NCBI RefSeq assembly: GCF_000246895.1
Contig: NZ_BAEV01000003.1
Span: 25,870 to 89,869 of the forward strand
Origin: Clostridium arbusti SL206
GTDB lineage: Bacteria; Bacillota; Clostridia; Clostridiales; Clostridiaceae
DNA: 64,000 bases
Reading direction: 5' to 3'
The notes below the pieces were generated by a model that worked only from the letters and a program-made list of their open reading frames with translations, was not told the DNA's origin and made no database searches. Shown in pieces: positions 36,586-44,875 of the stretch (position 1 is its first letter; each line of letters begins with the position of its first letter). The position numbers and the translations under genes were made by a program.

Positions 36586-37815
36586 CTATATCTGCTCTAA
36601 AGCATTTTTAATATCAGCTATTATATCTTCTATATCCTCTATTCCAACAGACATTCTTAACAAATCATCATAAACTCCCATTTGCTCTTTTTCTTCTTCT
36701 GTGTTACCTGCGCAAATAGTAGAAGATGGATGTATAATTAATGTCTTGGTATCACCTATGTTAGTTAAATTTGATATGAGTTTTAAATTGTTTACAAATT
36801 TAAATGCATTTTCTTTTGTCCCCAACCTAAAAGTTAAAACTCCACTTGCACCTTTACTGTAATATTTTTCAGCTAAATCGTAGTATTTTGAACTTTTAAG
36901 CTTAGGATAATTTACAGAAACCACTTTACTATTTTCACTAAGATATTCTGCCACAGCAATTGCATTTTTACAATGTTCTTTCATTCTAAGTGATAGCGTT
37001 TCAACTCCTGTAAGATTTAAGAAAGCATTAACTGGTGATAATGCTGCCCCTAAATCTCTTCCAACAGTACTCCTAAGCTTTGCTGTAAATGCCATTTTTC
37101 CGTATTTTTTAGTAAAATCCTTGAAATTTTCAAATCTGTCACTGTTATATTTATTGCTACCACCATCTACTATAATTCCTCCTATAGAATTGGAAGTACC
37201 ATTGATGTATTTAGAAGTAGAATGTATAACAATATCTGCTCCATGCTCAAGTGGTTTTATAAGATATGGAGTAGTTACAGTAGAATCAACCATAAAAATT
37301 ACATTATTGTCTTTACAAACCTTTGAAACTGCATCTATATCTAAAACATCTAGTTTTGGATTACCTATAGTTTCTGCAAATACTAATTTTGTATTGTCAG
37401 TGATATTTTCTTTTAAGGTTTCTTCATTTATAATATCTAGGAATTTAACACTTATCCCAAAAGATTTTAAATTTCTCATTAAAGTATAAGTTCCACCAAA
37501 AAGACCACTGGAGGCAATTATCTCATCACCTGTTTCTACTATATTTGTAATGGCAAGATATATTGCACTCATTCCTGAAGCTGCTGATGTAGCAACCATT
37601 CCGCCCTCTATACTAGCAATTCTTCTTTCAAAAGAAGTAACTGTAGGATTTGAAATTCTAGTATATGCATAACCCATACTAGTTCCCATTAATATGCTTT
37701 CAAGCTTTTCAGCTGAGTTATGAGCATATGCATTTGAAAGATAAATTGGGGTGTTAGTTGCCCCATTTTCATCTTCTTTACGATTACCATGAATAAGTTT
37801 AGTATTAAAATTCAT
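36586..37815 (-). CDS. metY: O-acetylhomoserine sulfhydrylase-type PLP enzyme
   Basis: 409 residues from the ATG at 37815 (GGAGG six bases upstream). Cys/Met metabolism PLP family: YTRISNPTVTSFERRIASIEGG, MVDSTVTTPYLIKPLEHGAD and the PLP lysine Lys202 in HSTSKYINGT. It makes homocysteine from O-acetylhomoserine and a sulfur donor. Beside a thiocarboxylate carrier system, its donor could be the carrier protein rather than free sulfide, as reported for Wolinella MetY. Other members of the fold (cystathionine enzymes) are less likely. Confidence 0.88.
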   Translation of the reverse strand: MNFNTKLIHGNRKEDENGATNTPIYLSNAYAHNSAEKLESILMGTSMGYAYTRISNPTVTSFERRIASIEGGMVATSAASGMSAIYLAITNIVETGDEIIASSGLFGGTYTLMRNLKSFGISVKFLDIINEETLKENITDNTKLVFAETIGNPKLDVLDIDAVSKVCKDNNVIFMVDSTVTTPYLIKPLEHGADIVIHSTSKYINGTSNSIGGIIVDGGSNKYNSDRFENFKDFTKKYGKMAFTAKLRSTVGRDLGAALSPVNAFLNLTGVETLSLRMKEHCKNAIAVAEYLSENSKVVSVNYPKLKSSKYYDLAEKYYSKGASGVLTFRLGTKENAFKFVNNLKLISNLTNIGDTKTLIIHPSSTICAGNTEEEKEQMGVYDDLLRMSVGIEDIEDIIADIKNALEQI

Positions 37816-37922
37816 ATACAACCTCCACCATTATAAATTAACATTTATTGCTCTAATAATCATATAATAAAAGTATGTAGATAAAATAAATTTTTTATTA
37901 AAAATTACTGACAATATTTTCT

Positions 37923-40226
37923 TTACTTTTTCTCTACCACAAGCAAATTATATCCTTCATAATTAGTGTCAATATCTACTATTCTATGTCCTTCTTTTTC
38001 TACACTCTTTGGTACATTATCTATAGGTGCACCATCATCTAAATAAAATCCTTTCTTATCTCCAGATTTTATTTTTGCTAATTCCACCTTAACTTTTACA
38101 AAGTTTATAGGACATTTTACTCCTCTAAAATCAATTACTTCGTATTTATTTTCTTCTTTACTTTCTGGAGTTTTACTCTCTTCTTCCTTATCCACTTCTT
38201 TGGGAAGAGTTATGTGAAGCTGACCATTTAATGAATCATACATAGCTTTTACTTTACTGAAAAGATATTCTATATCCTCTGCTTTATCATCTATATTCTT
38301 TATGTCACCTATCTTATAATCTATAAGAGTATCAAATAAACCTGCTATTTCAGGCTTTACATATCCTGTTTCAACAAAATCTTTCTTAAAAGCATTAAAA
38401 ATCTCTCTATCCTTATTTGTGTCTACACCATTTAGTACAAGAAGTGCTCTAGCAGATGATACCGCTGAAGAATATAAATCAGCATCTTCATTACTATTTT
38501 TATATTTTTGTAGTGCTCCTTCTGCATTAGAAAGATCAAGCTTAATAACATCAATTACACCAGTACTACACTCTCCAGCGCCTCGTCCCTTTAACGTAAA
38601 CTTATTACAAGCTCCAAAATCATAGTAAAGATCTGAGTTTTCAGCAAAGCTATCTAAAGAACTAAATTCTTTTACTAATGCTTTAATATCTTCTTTACTG
38701 TTATCTATGAAATCATCAAAATCATCATAGGAAGATTTACTCTTTATCTCAGCTAATTTATAAAGATATTTAGGAATCTTTTTAGCAGGTATATCTCCAT
38801 AAACATCTCCCATCTTTGCACCACCAATGCCAACTTTTCCTCCGAAGGAAATAGAATACATCGGTACAAGTCCATCTTCTGTTCTAGTGGCTCTTCCACT
38901 TAATCCTATCTTTCCCTTTTCATGAACTCCACAGGAATTTGGGCATCCTGATATATAAAGTCTTGGTAGAGCATCCTTTATATCTTCAGTAGCATCCTTA
39001 AATTCTTCTTTTATTCCCTTTAAAAGATTCTGTGAAAGACATAGTCCTAATTGACAAGTAGATGCTCCTGCACAAGTTATAGAATTATCTATATTAAACT
39101 TAGATGCAAACCCAAGCACTACATTAGATAGTTTAACTGAATCTTCTTCTTTCAAATCTCTAACAAAAAATCCTTGCGTATTTGTTACTCTTATTGAAGT
39201 TCCATAATCTAAAGCGTCTACAAAGTTAAAAACTTTATCTAAATCTTCTGAAGTAAGATTACCACTTTGAGGATGCACATACACTGAGTAATAATTTTTC
39301 TGTTTTTGCGGGAAAATTATATTTTTAAATCCATTATCAATTGATTCTATATTGTCAACATCATATTTTTCATAAGGTTCATCTATATTAACATCAAGAT
39401 TTTTTTCATTCTTTACTTTTGCAAGTTCTTCTTCAAAACGCTGAATAAATTTTTCTTCGCCAAGTCTTGCAACAATATATCTTATTCTAGCTTTATTTTT
39501 ATTTGATCTGTCTCCCTCTTTTTCAAATAACTCCTTCATTCCTTGAACATAATATATTGTATCTTTATCTTCAATAAAATCTGCAAGTTTTAATGATACC
39601 CTTGGATTTGCACCAAATCCACCACCACCATAAACTTCAAAGCCTTTTTTACCATCTTTTACCTTAGCTATAAAGCCAAGATCTGATATTGTAGCATTTG
39701 CTGTGTCCTCTGGACTATTTGAAAAAGCTAACTTATATTTTCTTGGAAGATTCATATTTGAAGGATCTTTTATTAAGTAGTCAGTAACTTCTTTAACATA
39801 TGGTGTTACATCAAATACATCGTCTACTGAAACGCCAGAAAGCGGTGCACACTCTACATTTCTTACAGTGTTTCCACCGGTACCCTTAGTAATTATTCCA
39901 ACTTTTATGAGTTCAGTCATCATATCATAAACATCTTCAAGATTAACATTTTGGAATTGTATATCCTGTCTAGATGTAAGATGAATTCTTCCATTAGCAT
40001 ACTTTTTAGCAATATTATTTATTGTTTGAAACTGTTTAAAGTTTATAACGCCGCCAGGAACCCTAGTTCTAACCATGTATGTTTCTTTTTCTCTTTGCTC
40101 ATAAACCCCCATAGAGACTCTGAAAGCTTTAAATCTAAGAGGATCTATTTCACCCTTTTTATATTGTTCTGCTTTTTCTTTAAAGTCTTCTATAGCTTTA
40201 AAATGTTCTTGAGTTACTTCTATCAT
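37923..40226 (-). CDS. siroheme sulfite/nitrite reductase with C-terminal TusA-like domain
   Basis: 767 residues from the ATG at 40226 (GGAGGG upstream). Residues 1-500 form two ferredoxin-like/siroheme repeats; the 4Fe-4S-siroheme cysteines are CAGASTC (385, 391) and CPNSC (428, 432). Residues ~515-665 are helical and recall a HEPN-like insert. After a charged linker, ~695-767 form a TusA/SirA domain, EVIDFRGVKCPINFVKVKVE, with Cys705. Reduction of sulfite to sulfide with ferredoxin is the likely role; the attached TusA domain could receive the sulfur and hand it to the carrier encoded upstream. Confidence 0.92.
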   Translation of the reverse strand: MIEVTQEHFKAIEDFKEKAEQYKKGEIDPLRFKAFRVSMGVYEQREKETYMVRTRVPGGVINFKQFQTINNIAKKYANGRIHLTSRQDIQFQNVNLEDVYDMMTELIKVGIITKGTGGNTVRNVECAPLSGVSVDDVFDVTPYVKEVTDYLIKDPSNMNLPRKYKLAFSNSPEDTANATISDLGFIAKVKDGKKGFEVYGGGGFGANPRVSLKLADFIEDKDTIYYVQGMKELFEKEGDRSNKNKARIRYIVARLGEEKFIQRFEEELAKVKNEKNLDVNIDEPYEKYDVDNIESIDNGFKNIIFPQKQKNYYSVYVHPQSGNLTSEDLDKVFNFVDALDYGTSIRVTNTQGFFVRDLKEEDSVKLSNVVLGFASKFNIDNSITCAGASTCQLGLCLSQNLLKGIKEEFKDATEDIKDALPRLYISGCPNSCGVHEKGKIGLSGRATRTEDGLVPMYSISFGGKVGIGGAKMGDVYGDIPAKKIPKYLYKLAEIKSKSSYDDFDDFIDNSKEDIKALVKEFSSLDSFAENSDLYYDFGACNKFTLKGRGAGECSTGVIDVIKLDLSNAEGALQKYKNSNEDADLYSSAVSSARALLVLNGVDTNKDREIFNAFKKDFVETGYVKPEIAGLFDTLIDYKIGDIKNIDDKAEDIEYLFSKVKAMYDSLNGQLHITLPKEVDKEEESKTPESKEENKYEVIDFRGVKCPINFVKVKVELAKIKSGDKKGFYLDDGAPIDNVPKSVEKEGHRIVDIDTNYEGYNLLVVEKK

Positions 40227-40259
40227 ACATATCCCTCCACACAATTAAATTTTATTGTC

Positions 40260-40667
40260 CTAGATAATTTCATATTTAAGCTTTTCTACATTGCCTTTGT
40301 CTACTTTAAACAAATTGAAAACTGGTTCTTCCTTTTCAAGCGATAAAATTCCATAGATAGCTCTCGGATCAAAAGCAAGTTTTTTATCTTCCTCAGAAGG
40401 ACGTGATGGAGTATATGGATGGGAATGATAATTCCCAATTAGCTCCATTTTGTTTTCTCTTATAATTTTTACAGTTTTAAATTGTTCCTTTGGATCCATA
40501 GAAAAATGTTCACTACTTTGATCTGTATTAAATAGTGGATATGCTACTTTTATAAACACATCTTCTTCTTTTTTATTCCCCGCAAGAAATCCACAACATT
40601 CATTTGGAAATTCTTTTTTAGCCTGATTTACGATTTTTTCATATTCTAATTTTTCTATATAAATCAT
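40260..40667 (-). CDS. JAMM/MPN zinc metalloprotease acting on a sulfur carrier
   Basis: 135 residues. The JAMM motif is complete: Glu23 (PNECCGF), His81 and His83 (YHSHPYTPSRPSEED) and Asp94. Relatives (Mec in mycobacteria, HcyD in Wolinella) remove residues after the diglycine of ThiS-like carriers or release a cysteine from them. The carrier encoded here does have residues after its glycines, so the protease has an obvious substrate. It lies between the E1-like gene and sulfite reductase. Confidence 0.9.
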   Translation of the reverse strand: MIYIEKLEYEKIVNQAKKEFPNECCGFLAGNKKEEDVFIKVAYPLFNTDQSSEHFSMDPKEQFKTVKIIRENKMELIGNYHSHPYTPSRPSEEDKKLAFDPRAIYGILSLEKEEPVFNLFKVDKGNVEKLKYEII

Positions 40668-40671
40668 ATTA

Positions 40672-41511
40672 TCACCCTTTTAAATTCCCAGTTTTCAAAT
40701 CACACGCTGCTTGTTCATAATCAATTAATGTATTAATAGTAGGATTGTCACCACATACTCCACATTTTTTATTGTGATTTATCTTTATTTTCTTGAATTC
40801 CATCTTTAAAGCATCATAAGTTAGAAGATATCCAGCTAAAGTTTCTCCAAGACCTAATAAATATTTAATTGCCTCCATTGCTTGAAGAGTACCTATTATA
40901 CCTCCCATAGCACCTATTACACCTGCTTCTCTACAAGTTGGTACAACCCCAGCTGGTGGTGGTGATTGGAAAATACATCTATAACATGGTGTATCATTAT
41001 CTGGTATATAAGTAGTAAGCTGTCCTTGAAATCTTATTATTCCCGCATGAGAAAATGGTTTTTTAGCAAGAACACAGGCATCATTTATTAAGAATTTTGC
41101 TGGAAAATTATCTGTTCCATCTAGAATAAAATCATAGTCCTGATCTTTTATTATATCTAATATATTCTCTGAAGTAGCATATTCATTGTATGTAATTACA
41201 TTTACATCAGGATTTATAGCATTTATAGTCTCTTTACCTGACTGAACCTTAAGCTTACCTACATCTTTAGTTTGATGAATTATTTGTCTTTGTAAATTAG
41301 AAAGATCTACTTCATCTCCATCAACAAGTCCAATAGTACCTATCCCTGCTGCCGCTAAATACATAGCTGCAGGTGCACCAAGACCTCCAGTTCCTATAAT
41401 AAGAACCTTTGAATTAAGCAGTTTTTCCTGTCCTTCTACTCCAACTTCTTCTAAAAGAATATGTCTTGAATATCTCTCTATCTGCTCTTCACTAAAATCC
41501 AATGCTTCCAC
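40672..41511 (-). CDS. ThiF/MoeB/HesA-type E1-like adenylyltransferase
   Basis: 279 residues. ATP site GTGGLGAPAAMYLAAAGIG, the SNLQRQIIHQTKDVGKLKV segment, DGTDNFPAKFLIND, and a zinc knot made by CYRC and CGVC. It adenylates the C-terminal glycine of a ubiquitin-like sulfur carrier. The reading frame begins at a GTG (41511); a TTG nine bases inside (41502) has better spacing from the GGGGGGTGG that encodes the carrier's glycines. The gene overlaps the carrier gene by about 20 bases. Confidence 0.93.
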   Translation of the reverse strand: MEALDFSEEQIERYSRHILLEEVGVEGQEKLLNSKVLIIGTGGLGAPAAMYLAAAGIGTIGLVDGDEVDLSNLQRQIIHQTKDVGKLKVQSGKETINAINPDVNVITYNEYATSENILDIIKDQDYDFILDGTDNFPAKFLINDACVLAKKPFSHAGIIRFQGQLTTYIPDNDTPCYRCIFQSPPPAGVVPTCREAGVIGAMGGIIGTLQAMEAIKYLLGLGETLAGYLLTYDALKMEFKKIKINHNKKCGVCGDNPTINTLIDYEQAACDLKTGNLKG

Positions 41512-41707
41512 CCCCCATGAAGTATAAAAATTCTATTTCATCATTATCTTTAATTACTGTTGTATCAAATTTATCTCTTTCAGCAAATTCACCATTTAAC
41601 TGAACTGAAACCATATCAGGCATTTCTACATCTTCAATTTTTAATATTTCAGTTATTGTTACCGCATCCTTTATTTCTTTAAATTCACCATTCACTTTGA
41701 CTTTCAT
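41492..41707 (-). CDS. ThiS/MoaD-like sulfur carrier protein with C-terminal extension
   Basis: 71 residues, a ubiquitin-like fold with the end LYFMGGGSIGF. Typical carriers end in GG; here SIGF follows glycines 65-67, so the protein must be clipped before it can be adenylated and converted to a thiocarboxylate. GGAGG precedes the ATG. The adjacent E1-like enzyme and JAMM protease form the processing set. The arrangement matches HcyS of the thiocarboxylate route to homocysteine, so that role is the best guess. Confidence 0.88.
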   Translation of the reverse strand: MKVKVNGEFKEIKDAVTITEILKIEDVEMPDMVSVQLNGEFAERDKFDTTVIKDNDEIEFLYFMGGGSIGF

Positions 41708-41785
41708 AATTGTCCTCCTCTTATAATAACTATATATTTAAAATTTAATACATAACATTTATCAATCATTGACTCTTTATCTATT

Positions 41786-42991
41786 TTAATATGACTTCAG
41801 CAAATTTTCAATGGCAATAGCAGCCGCTCCTAAAGATATAGCATCCTCTTTAAAGTATCCACCTCTATTAAAAAAAATATTACTATGCTTGCTTAAATAA
41901 CATTTTTGTTTAGCTGTATTCACACTAACCTTATAAAATAATTGTGATACCATTATTAATGGTCCACTTAAAATAACTAACTCTGGATTTAATAAATTTA
42001 TAAAATTTGATAACCCTGTCCCAAATATTTCTGCTGCTTTTATTATAATTTCAACTGCTAATCTATCTCCATTTTCCGCTGCTAAACTTATGTCTATATA
42101 ATTAATATCCTCTATTGGTTTTTGTATAGTGGTAGTTTCTCCATTTATAATTCTCTTCTTGAAATTCTTAGTAATAGATTTTATTGAAGAATAACATTCA
42201 ACACATCCATAATTTCCACAACTACATTTTTCCCCATCTACATCTATTACCATATGTGCAAATGCATCTTCCACATCATTAATTGTCCTTATTATGTTTC
42301 CATCAGATATAGCACCAGTTCGTATTCCCATACCAAAATTAAAATATGCAATATTTTTTAAATCTTTTCCATATCCATATAGACTTTCTAATGTAACGGC
42401 TGAATTTGCACCATTATCCATATAAACTTCTAAAGATAACCTTTTTTCTAACATTTTCTTTATAGGCGTACTTGTCCAATTATCCGCTATAAAGCCTACT
42501 GGACTTTTCATTATTCCCTTCTGTATATCCAAAGGCCCAACTGTTCCAAGTCCTACTGTAATTAATTCTCGTCTTTTTAAATCAGTCATAAGAACTGCCT
42601 TTTCACATATTTCTGTTATTCTACATACCGTCTTTTCTGGAGTATAGGAACTATCCATATTAAAACGTTCTTTGTAAATTATACCAAGTTTTAAGTCAGT
42701 AAAAATAATTTGTGTATACAATCTAGAGATATCTATTCCAATAATCGCATAATCAATATTGTTTACATCGTATAAGGTAGGTCTTCTTCCCCCCGTTGAT
42801 TCACCTATACTTGTTTCAACAATTAATTTATTCTTAATAATAGGATTTATAATGCGATTTAAAGTTGTCAATTTAAGTTTTGTTAAATCGAGTATTTGTG
42901 ATTTTGTTAATGAACCATTTTTTTGAACAATACTGAAGATATCTTTAGCATCCTTGCTCATATTTTTAAATTTATCAATAACTTTTGTCAT
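41786..42991 (-). CDS. ROK-family transcriptional regulator (NagC/XylR type)
   Basis: 401 residues. An N-terminal helix-turn-helix (~18-65; GSLTKSQILDLTKLKLTTLN) is followed by the ROK kinase-like fold with GIDISRLYTQIIF, VYMDNGANSAVTLESLYG, and the zinc motif CSCGNYGCVECYSS. ROK repressors normally sense sugars. Here it is the gene immediately upstream of the sulfur carrier operon, same strand, which is unexpected. A good promoter with a palindrome overlapping the -35 precedes it, perhaps for autoregulation. Confidence 0.9.
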   Translation of the reverse strand: MTKVIDKFKNMSKDAKDIFSIVQKNGSLTKSQILDLTKLKLTTLNRIINPIIKNKLIVETSIGESTGGRRPTLYDVNNIDYAIIGIDISRLYTQIIFTDLKLGIIYKERFNMDSSYTPEKTVCRITEICEKAVLMTDLKRRELITVGLGTVGPLDIQKGIMKSPVGFIADNWTSTPIKKMLEKRLSLEVYMDNGANSAVTLESLYGYGKDLKNIAYFNFGMGIRTGAISDGNIIRTINDVEDAFAHMVIDVDGEKCSCGNYGCVECYSSIKSITKNFKKRIINGETTTIQKPIEDINYIDISLAAENGDRLAVEIIIKAAEIFGTGLSNFINLLNPELVILSGPLIMVSQLFYKVSVNTAKQKCYLSKHSNIFFNRGGYFKEDAISLGAAAIAIENLLKSY

Positions 42992-43150
42992 GCTTAAACT
43001 CCCTGTACTATTGTTTTTTCCAAGATGGTAAAAAGTCTTAACAATCTAACATATAGGTAATGATACCTTCCCCACACTCTCCATATATACTATCAGTTAA
43101 TATTACCAAGTATTCTACTTTGTTTTTATGGCTTTGTTACGTTATTGTTT

Positions 43151-43179
43151 ATTTTAAAGTATATTTGACAATATGTCAA
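43151..43179 (-). promoter_or_regulatory. consensus promoter with palindromic operator for the ROK gene
   Basis: TTGACA and TAAAAT on the minus strand are separated by 17 bases. The -35 is half of the palindrome TTGACATATTGTCAA (43165-43179), a candidate operator. Confidence 0.7.
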
Positions 43180-43197
43180 TGGGTTTTATATAAAACC

Positions 43198-43851
43198 TTA
43201 TAACTTTATATTATTTTCATAATGTTTTAATATTTCCATTATTTCTTCTTCTATAAACTCCCTCTTTTCAACAGATAATCTATTAATAAAATCAGAATAT
43301 ACTATAGTTTTATAAAATTCACTTCGTTTTTTATTGTCTTTTAAAACCTTAAATGCTTTTTTTCTCACTTCCCCCATAATATCCAAAAAAACTTCATATC
43401 TGTCATCGTAGATTTCTTCTAAATCCTGTCTTATCTTTCTAGAAAGCATTGGACTCTTTCCATTTGTAGATACTGAAATTGTCAAATCTCCTCTTTGAAC
43501 TTTTGATGGTACTATAAAGTTGCAAATATCAGGTTGATCTACTACATTTATAAGAATATTCTTCTCACTGCATCTTCTATATATTTCCTTATTAACAATT
43601 CTATCGTTAGTTGCAGCATATACAAGATATAAATCAGAAATATAGTTAAAATTATAGTTATCATTTAAATATTTAATTTTTTCTTCATTTACTAATATTC
43701 TGATATCTTCTATTATTTCGTTAGATATAACTATAACATTAGCTCCACATTCAAGCAGTGAAATTATCTTTCTATAAGCAACTTTTCCACCTCCAATTAC
43801 TCCACATTTTCTATTTTTTACTTCTAGCATTATAGGATAATACTTGTTCAT
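43198..43851 (-). CDS. precorrin-2 dehydrogenase / sirohydrochlorin ferrochelatase (Met8/CysG-N type)
   Basis: 217 residues from the ATG at 43851 (GGATG seven bases upstream). The NAD site is GVIGGGKVAYRKI, followed by VYAATNDRIVNKEIYRRC and NVVDQPDICNFIVPSKVQRG, diagnostic for siroheme synthase N-terminal domains. It oxidises precorrin-2 and inserts iron to give siroheme, the cofactor of the sulfite reductase at 37923. It therefore links the cobA/hemD gene at 24550 with sulfite reduction. Confidence 0.92.
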   Translation of the reverse strand: MNKYYPIMLEVKNRKCGVIGGGKVAYRKIISLLECGANVIVISNEIIEDIRILVNEEKIKYLNDNYNFNYISDLYLVYAATNDRIVNKEIYRRCSEKNILINVVDQPDICNFIVPSKVQRGDLTISVSTNGKSPMLSRKIRQDLEEIYDDRYEVFLDIMGEVRKKAFKVLKDNKKRSEFYKTIVYSDFINRLSVEKREFIEEEIMEILKHYENNIKL

Positions 43852-44180
43852 ATAATTACATCCTTTCATTATTAATATGTAAGTGTTAAATATTATATAT
43901 ATTAAAATTCTAATTTGATTTTAATATGATATATTAATTGAAATTAATTGAAATTAATCAAATATATACTCTTAATTTAATTATTATACCTAAATTATAT
44001 GTATATATGTTAATTATTCTTAACATATGTAATATTCATGTTAATTTGTACTATAATAGAATTGAAGTGAGTAATATTTCAATTATTTAATACATCTTGT
44101 AAATTTATTATATAAAAACTATTATTACATGATAATAGATTGATATAATTATATCAATCTCAATTGATGGGGGTGTAATT
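43852..44180. other. 329-bp divergent intergenic region
   Basis: Very AT-rich. It holds two direct copies of AATTGAAATT (43936-43955), an inverted repeat TTAACAT/ATGTTAA (44020-44044), a TATAAT at 44052-44057, and a perfect palindrome at 44138-44159. No gene is seen. Confidence 0.6.
44138..44159 (+). promoter_or_regulatory. perfect 22-bp palindrome upstream of the HAD-like gene
   Basis: GATTGATATAA followed by its exact complement, ending about eight bases before the GGGGGTG ribosome binding site. It may be an operator or an RNA hairpin. Confidence 0.4.
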
Positions 44181-44615
44181 TTGAAAAAAATAGAAGGATG
44201 TATTTTTCACCTTGACTACATTTTAAATTATTCTAAAAATTCAACTGGATTAAGAGATATTAAAAGATTTTTAATTAATTTAAGAATGTCAGGTATGAAA
44301 TTAGGTGTTGCTTCTAAAAATACTACTATAGTAGATGTTCTAAAGGTTCTACAACTTGAAGATTTTTTTGACGTTATTTTAGATAATGGAGATTTAAATT
44401 TAAATTTTAAACCTCTACTTCTTAGAACTGCAGAAAGACTTAAAATTTCTCCTGAAAACTGTGTTGTATTTGATAATGAAACAGATGGACTTAACGATGC
44501 AAAAATGCTTAACATGTCAGCTATTGGCATAGGAAATAACATTCCAACAAGTATTGCAGATAAAATGGTTCCTAACTTTTCTAATGTTAATTCATCTATA
44601 TTAAATTTCAATTAA
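44181..44615 (+). CDS. HAD-like protein lacking the nucleophilic aspartate
   Basis: 144 residues from a TTG with GGGGGTG upstream. It resembles the beta-phosphoglucomutase branch of HAD phosphatases: GVASKNTTIVDVLKVLQLEDFFD, then KISPENCVVFDNETDGLNDAKMLNM. Motif I, normally FDLDGVL, reads FHLDYIL, so His10 replaces the nucleophile. The cap domain is nearly absent (144 versus ~220 residues). It probably lacks phosphatase activity by the usual mechanism. Neighbours do not suggest a partner. Confidence 0.75.
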   Translation: MKKIEGCIFHLDYILNYSKNSTGLRDIKRFLINLRMSGMKLGVASKNTTIVDVLKVLQLEDFFDVILDNGDLNLNFKPLLLRTAERLKISPENCVVFDNETDGLNDAKMLNMSAIGIGNNIPTSIADKMVPNFSNVNSSILNFN

Positions 44616-44675
44616 TTTATATATTATTTTATTTATGTAACTTATGATTTATTACAATTTTTCATAAATAAAAGA

Positions 44676-44714
44676 TAAAGAGCAACTTTTATTAATTAAG
44701 TTGCTCTTTATTTT
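44676..44714 (+). terminator. Rho-independent terminator
   Basis: TAAAGAGCAACTT pairs with AAGTTGCTCTTTA over a 9-base loop and is followed by TTTT. It runs into the left border of repeat copy D. Confidence 0.75.
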
Positions 44715-44715
44715 A

Positions 44716-44872
44716 GGCACATTCAAATAAATAACTAGTCAGTATGCTAGTCTATTTTGAATCCCACCGCGTCAACAGAACCCGCAGATAGCTCACTATC
44801 TGCGGAACCTATTTCCTTGTTGACTTCTAAATATACGTCGCATCTTTAACTTGTTATTTATTTTCATATGCC
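44716..44872 (-). mobile_element. 157-bp MITE-like element, copy D (inverted)
   Basis: Closest to copy C (about seven differences), with TTA duplications on both sides (44713-44715 and 44873-44875). Its central stem is perfectly paired: CCGCAGATAG with CTATCTGCGG. It abuts the prfB stop codon. Confidence 0.87.
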
Positions 44873-44875
44873 TTA

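Noticed and set aside
37822-37922. Promoter or sulfur-responsive operator before metY
   Set aside because: The 101 bases are AT-rich, and I could not find a convincing -35/-10 pair or a recognisable operator.
17560-44872. The four 157-bp repeats as parts of a CRISPR array or as riboswitches
   Set aside because: Copies are 7 to 12 kb apart, face both directions, carry terminal inverted repeats and target duplications, and do not share a downstream gene type.
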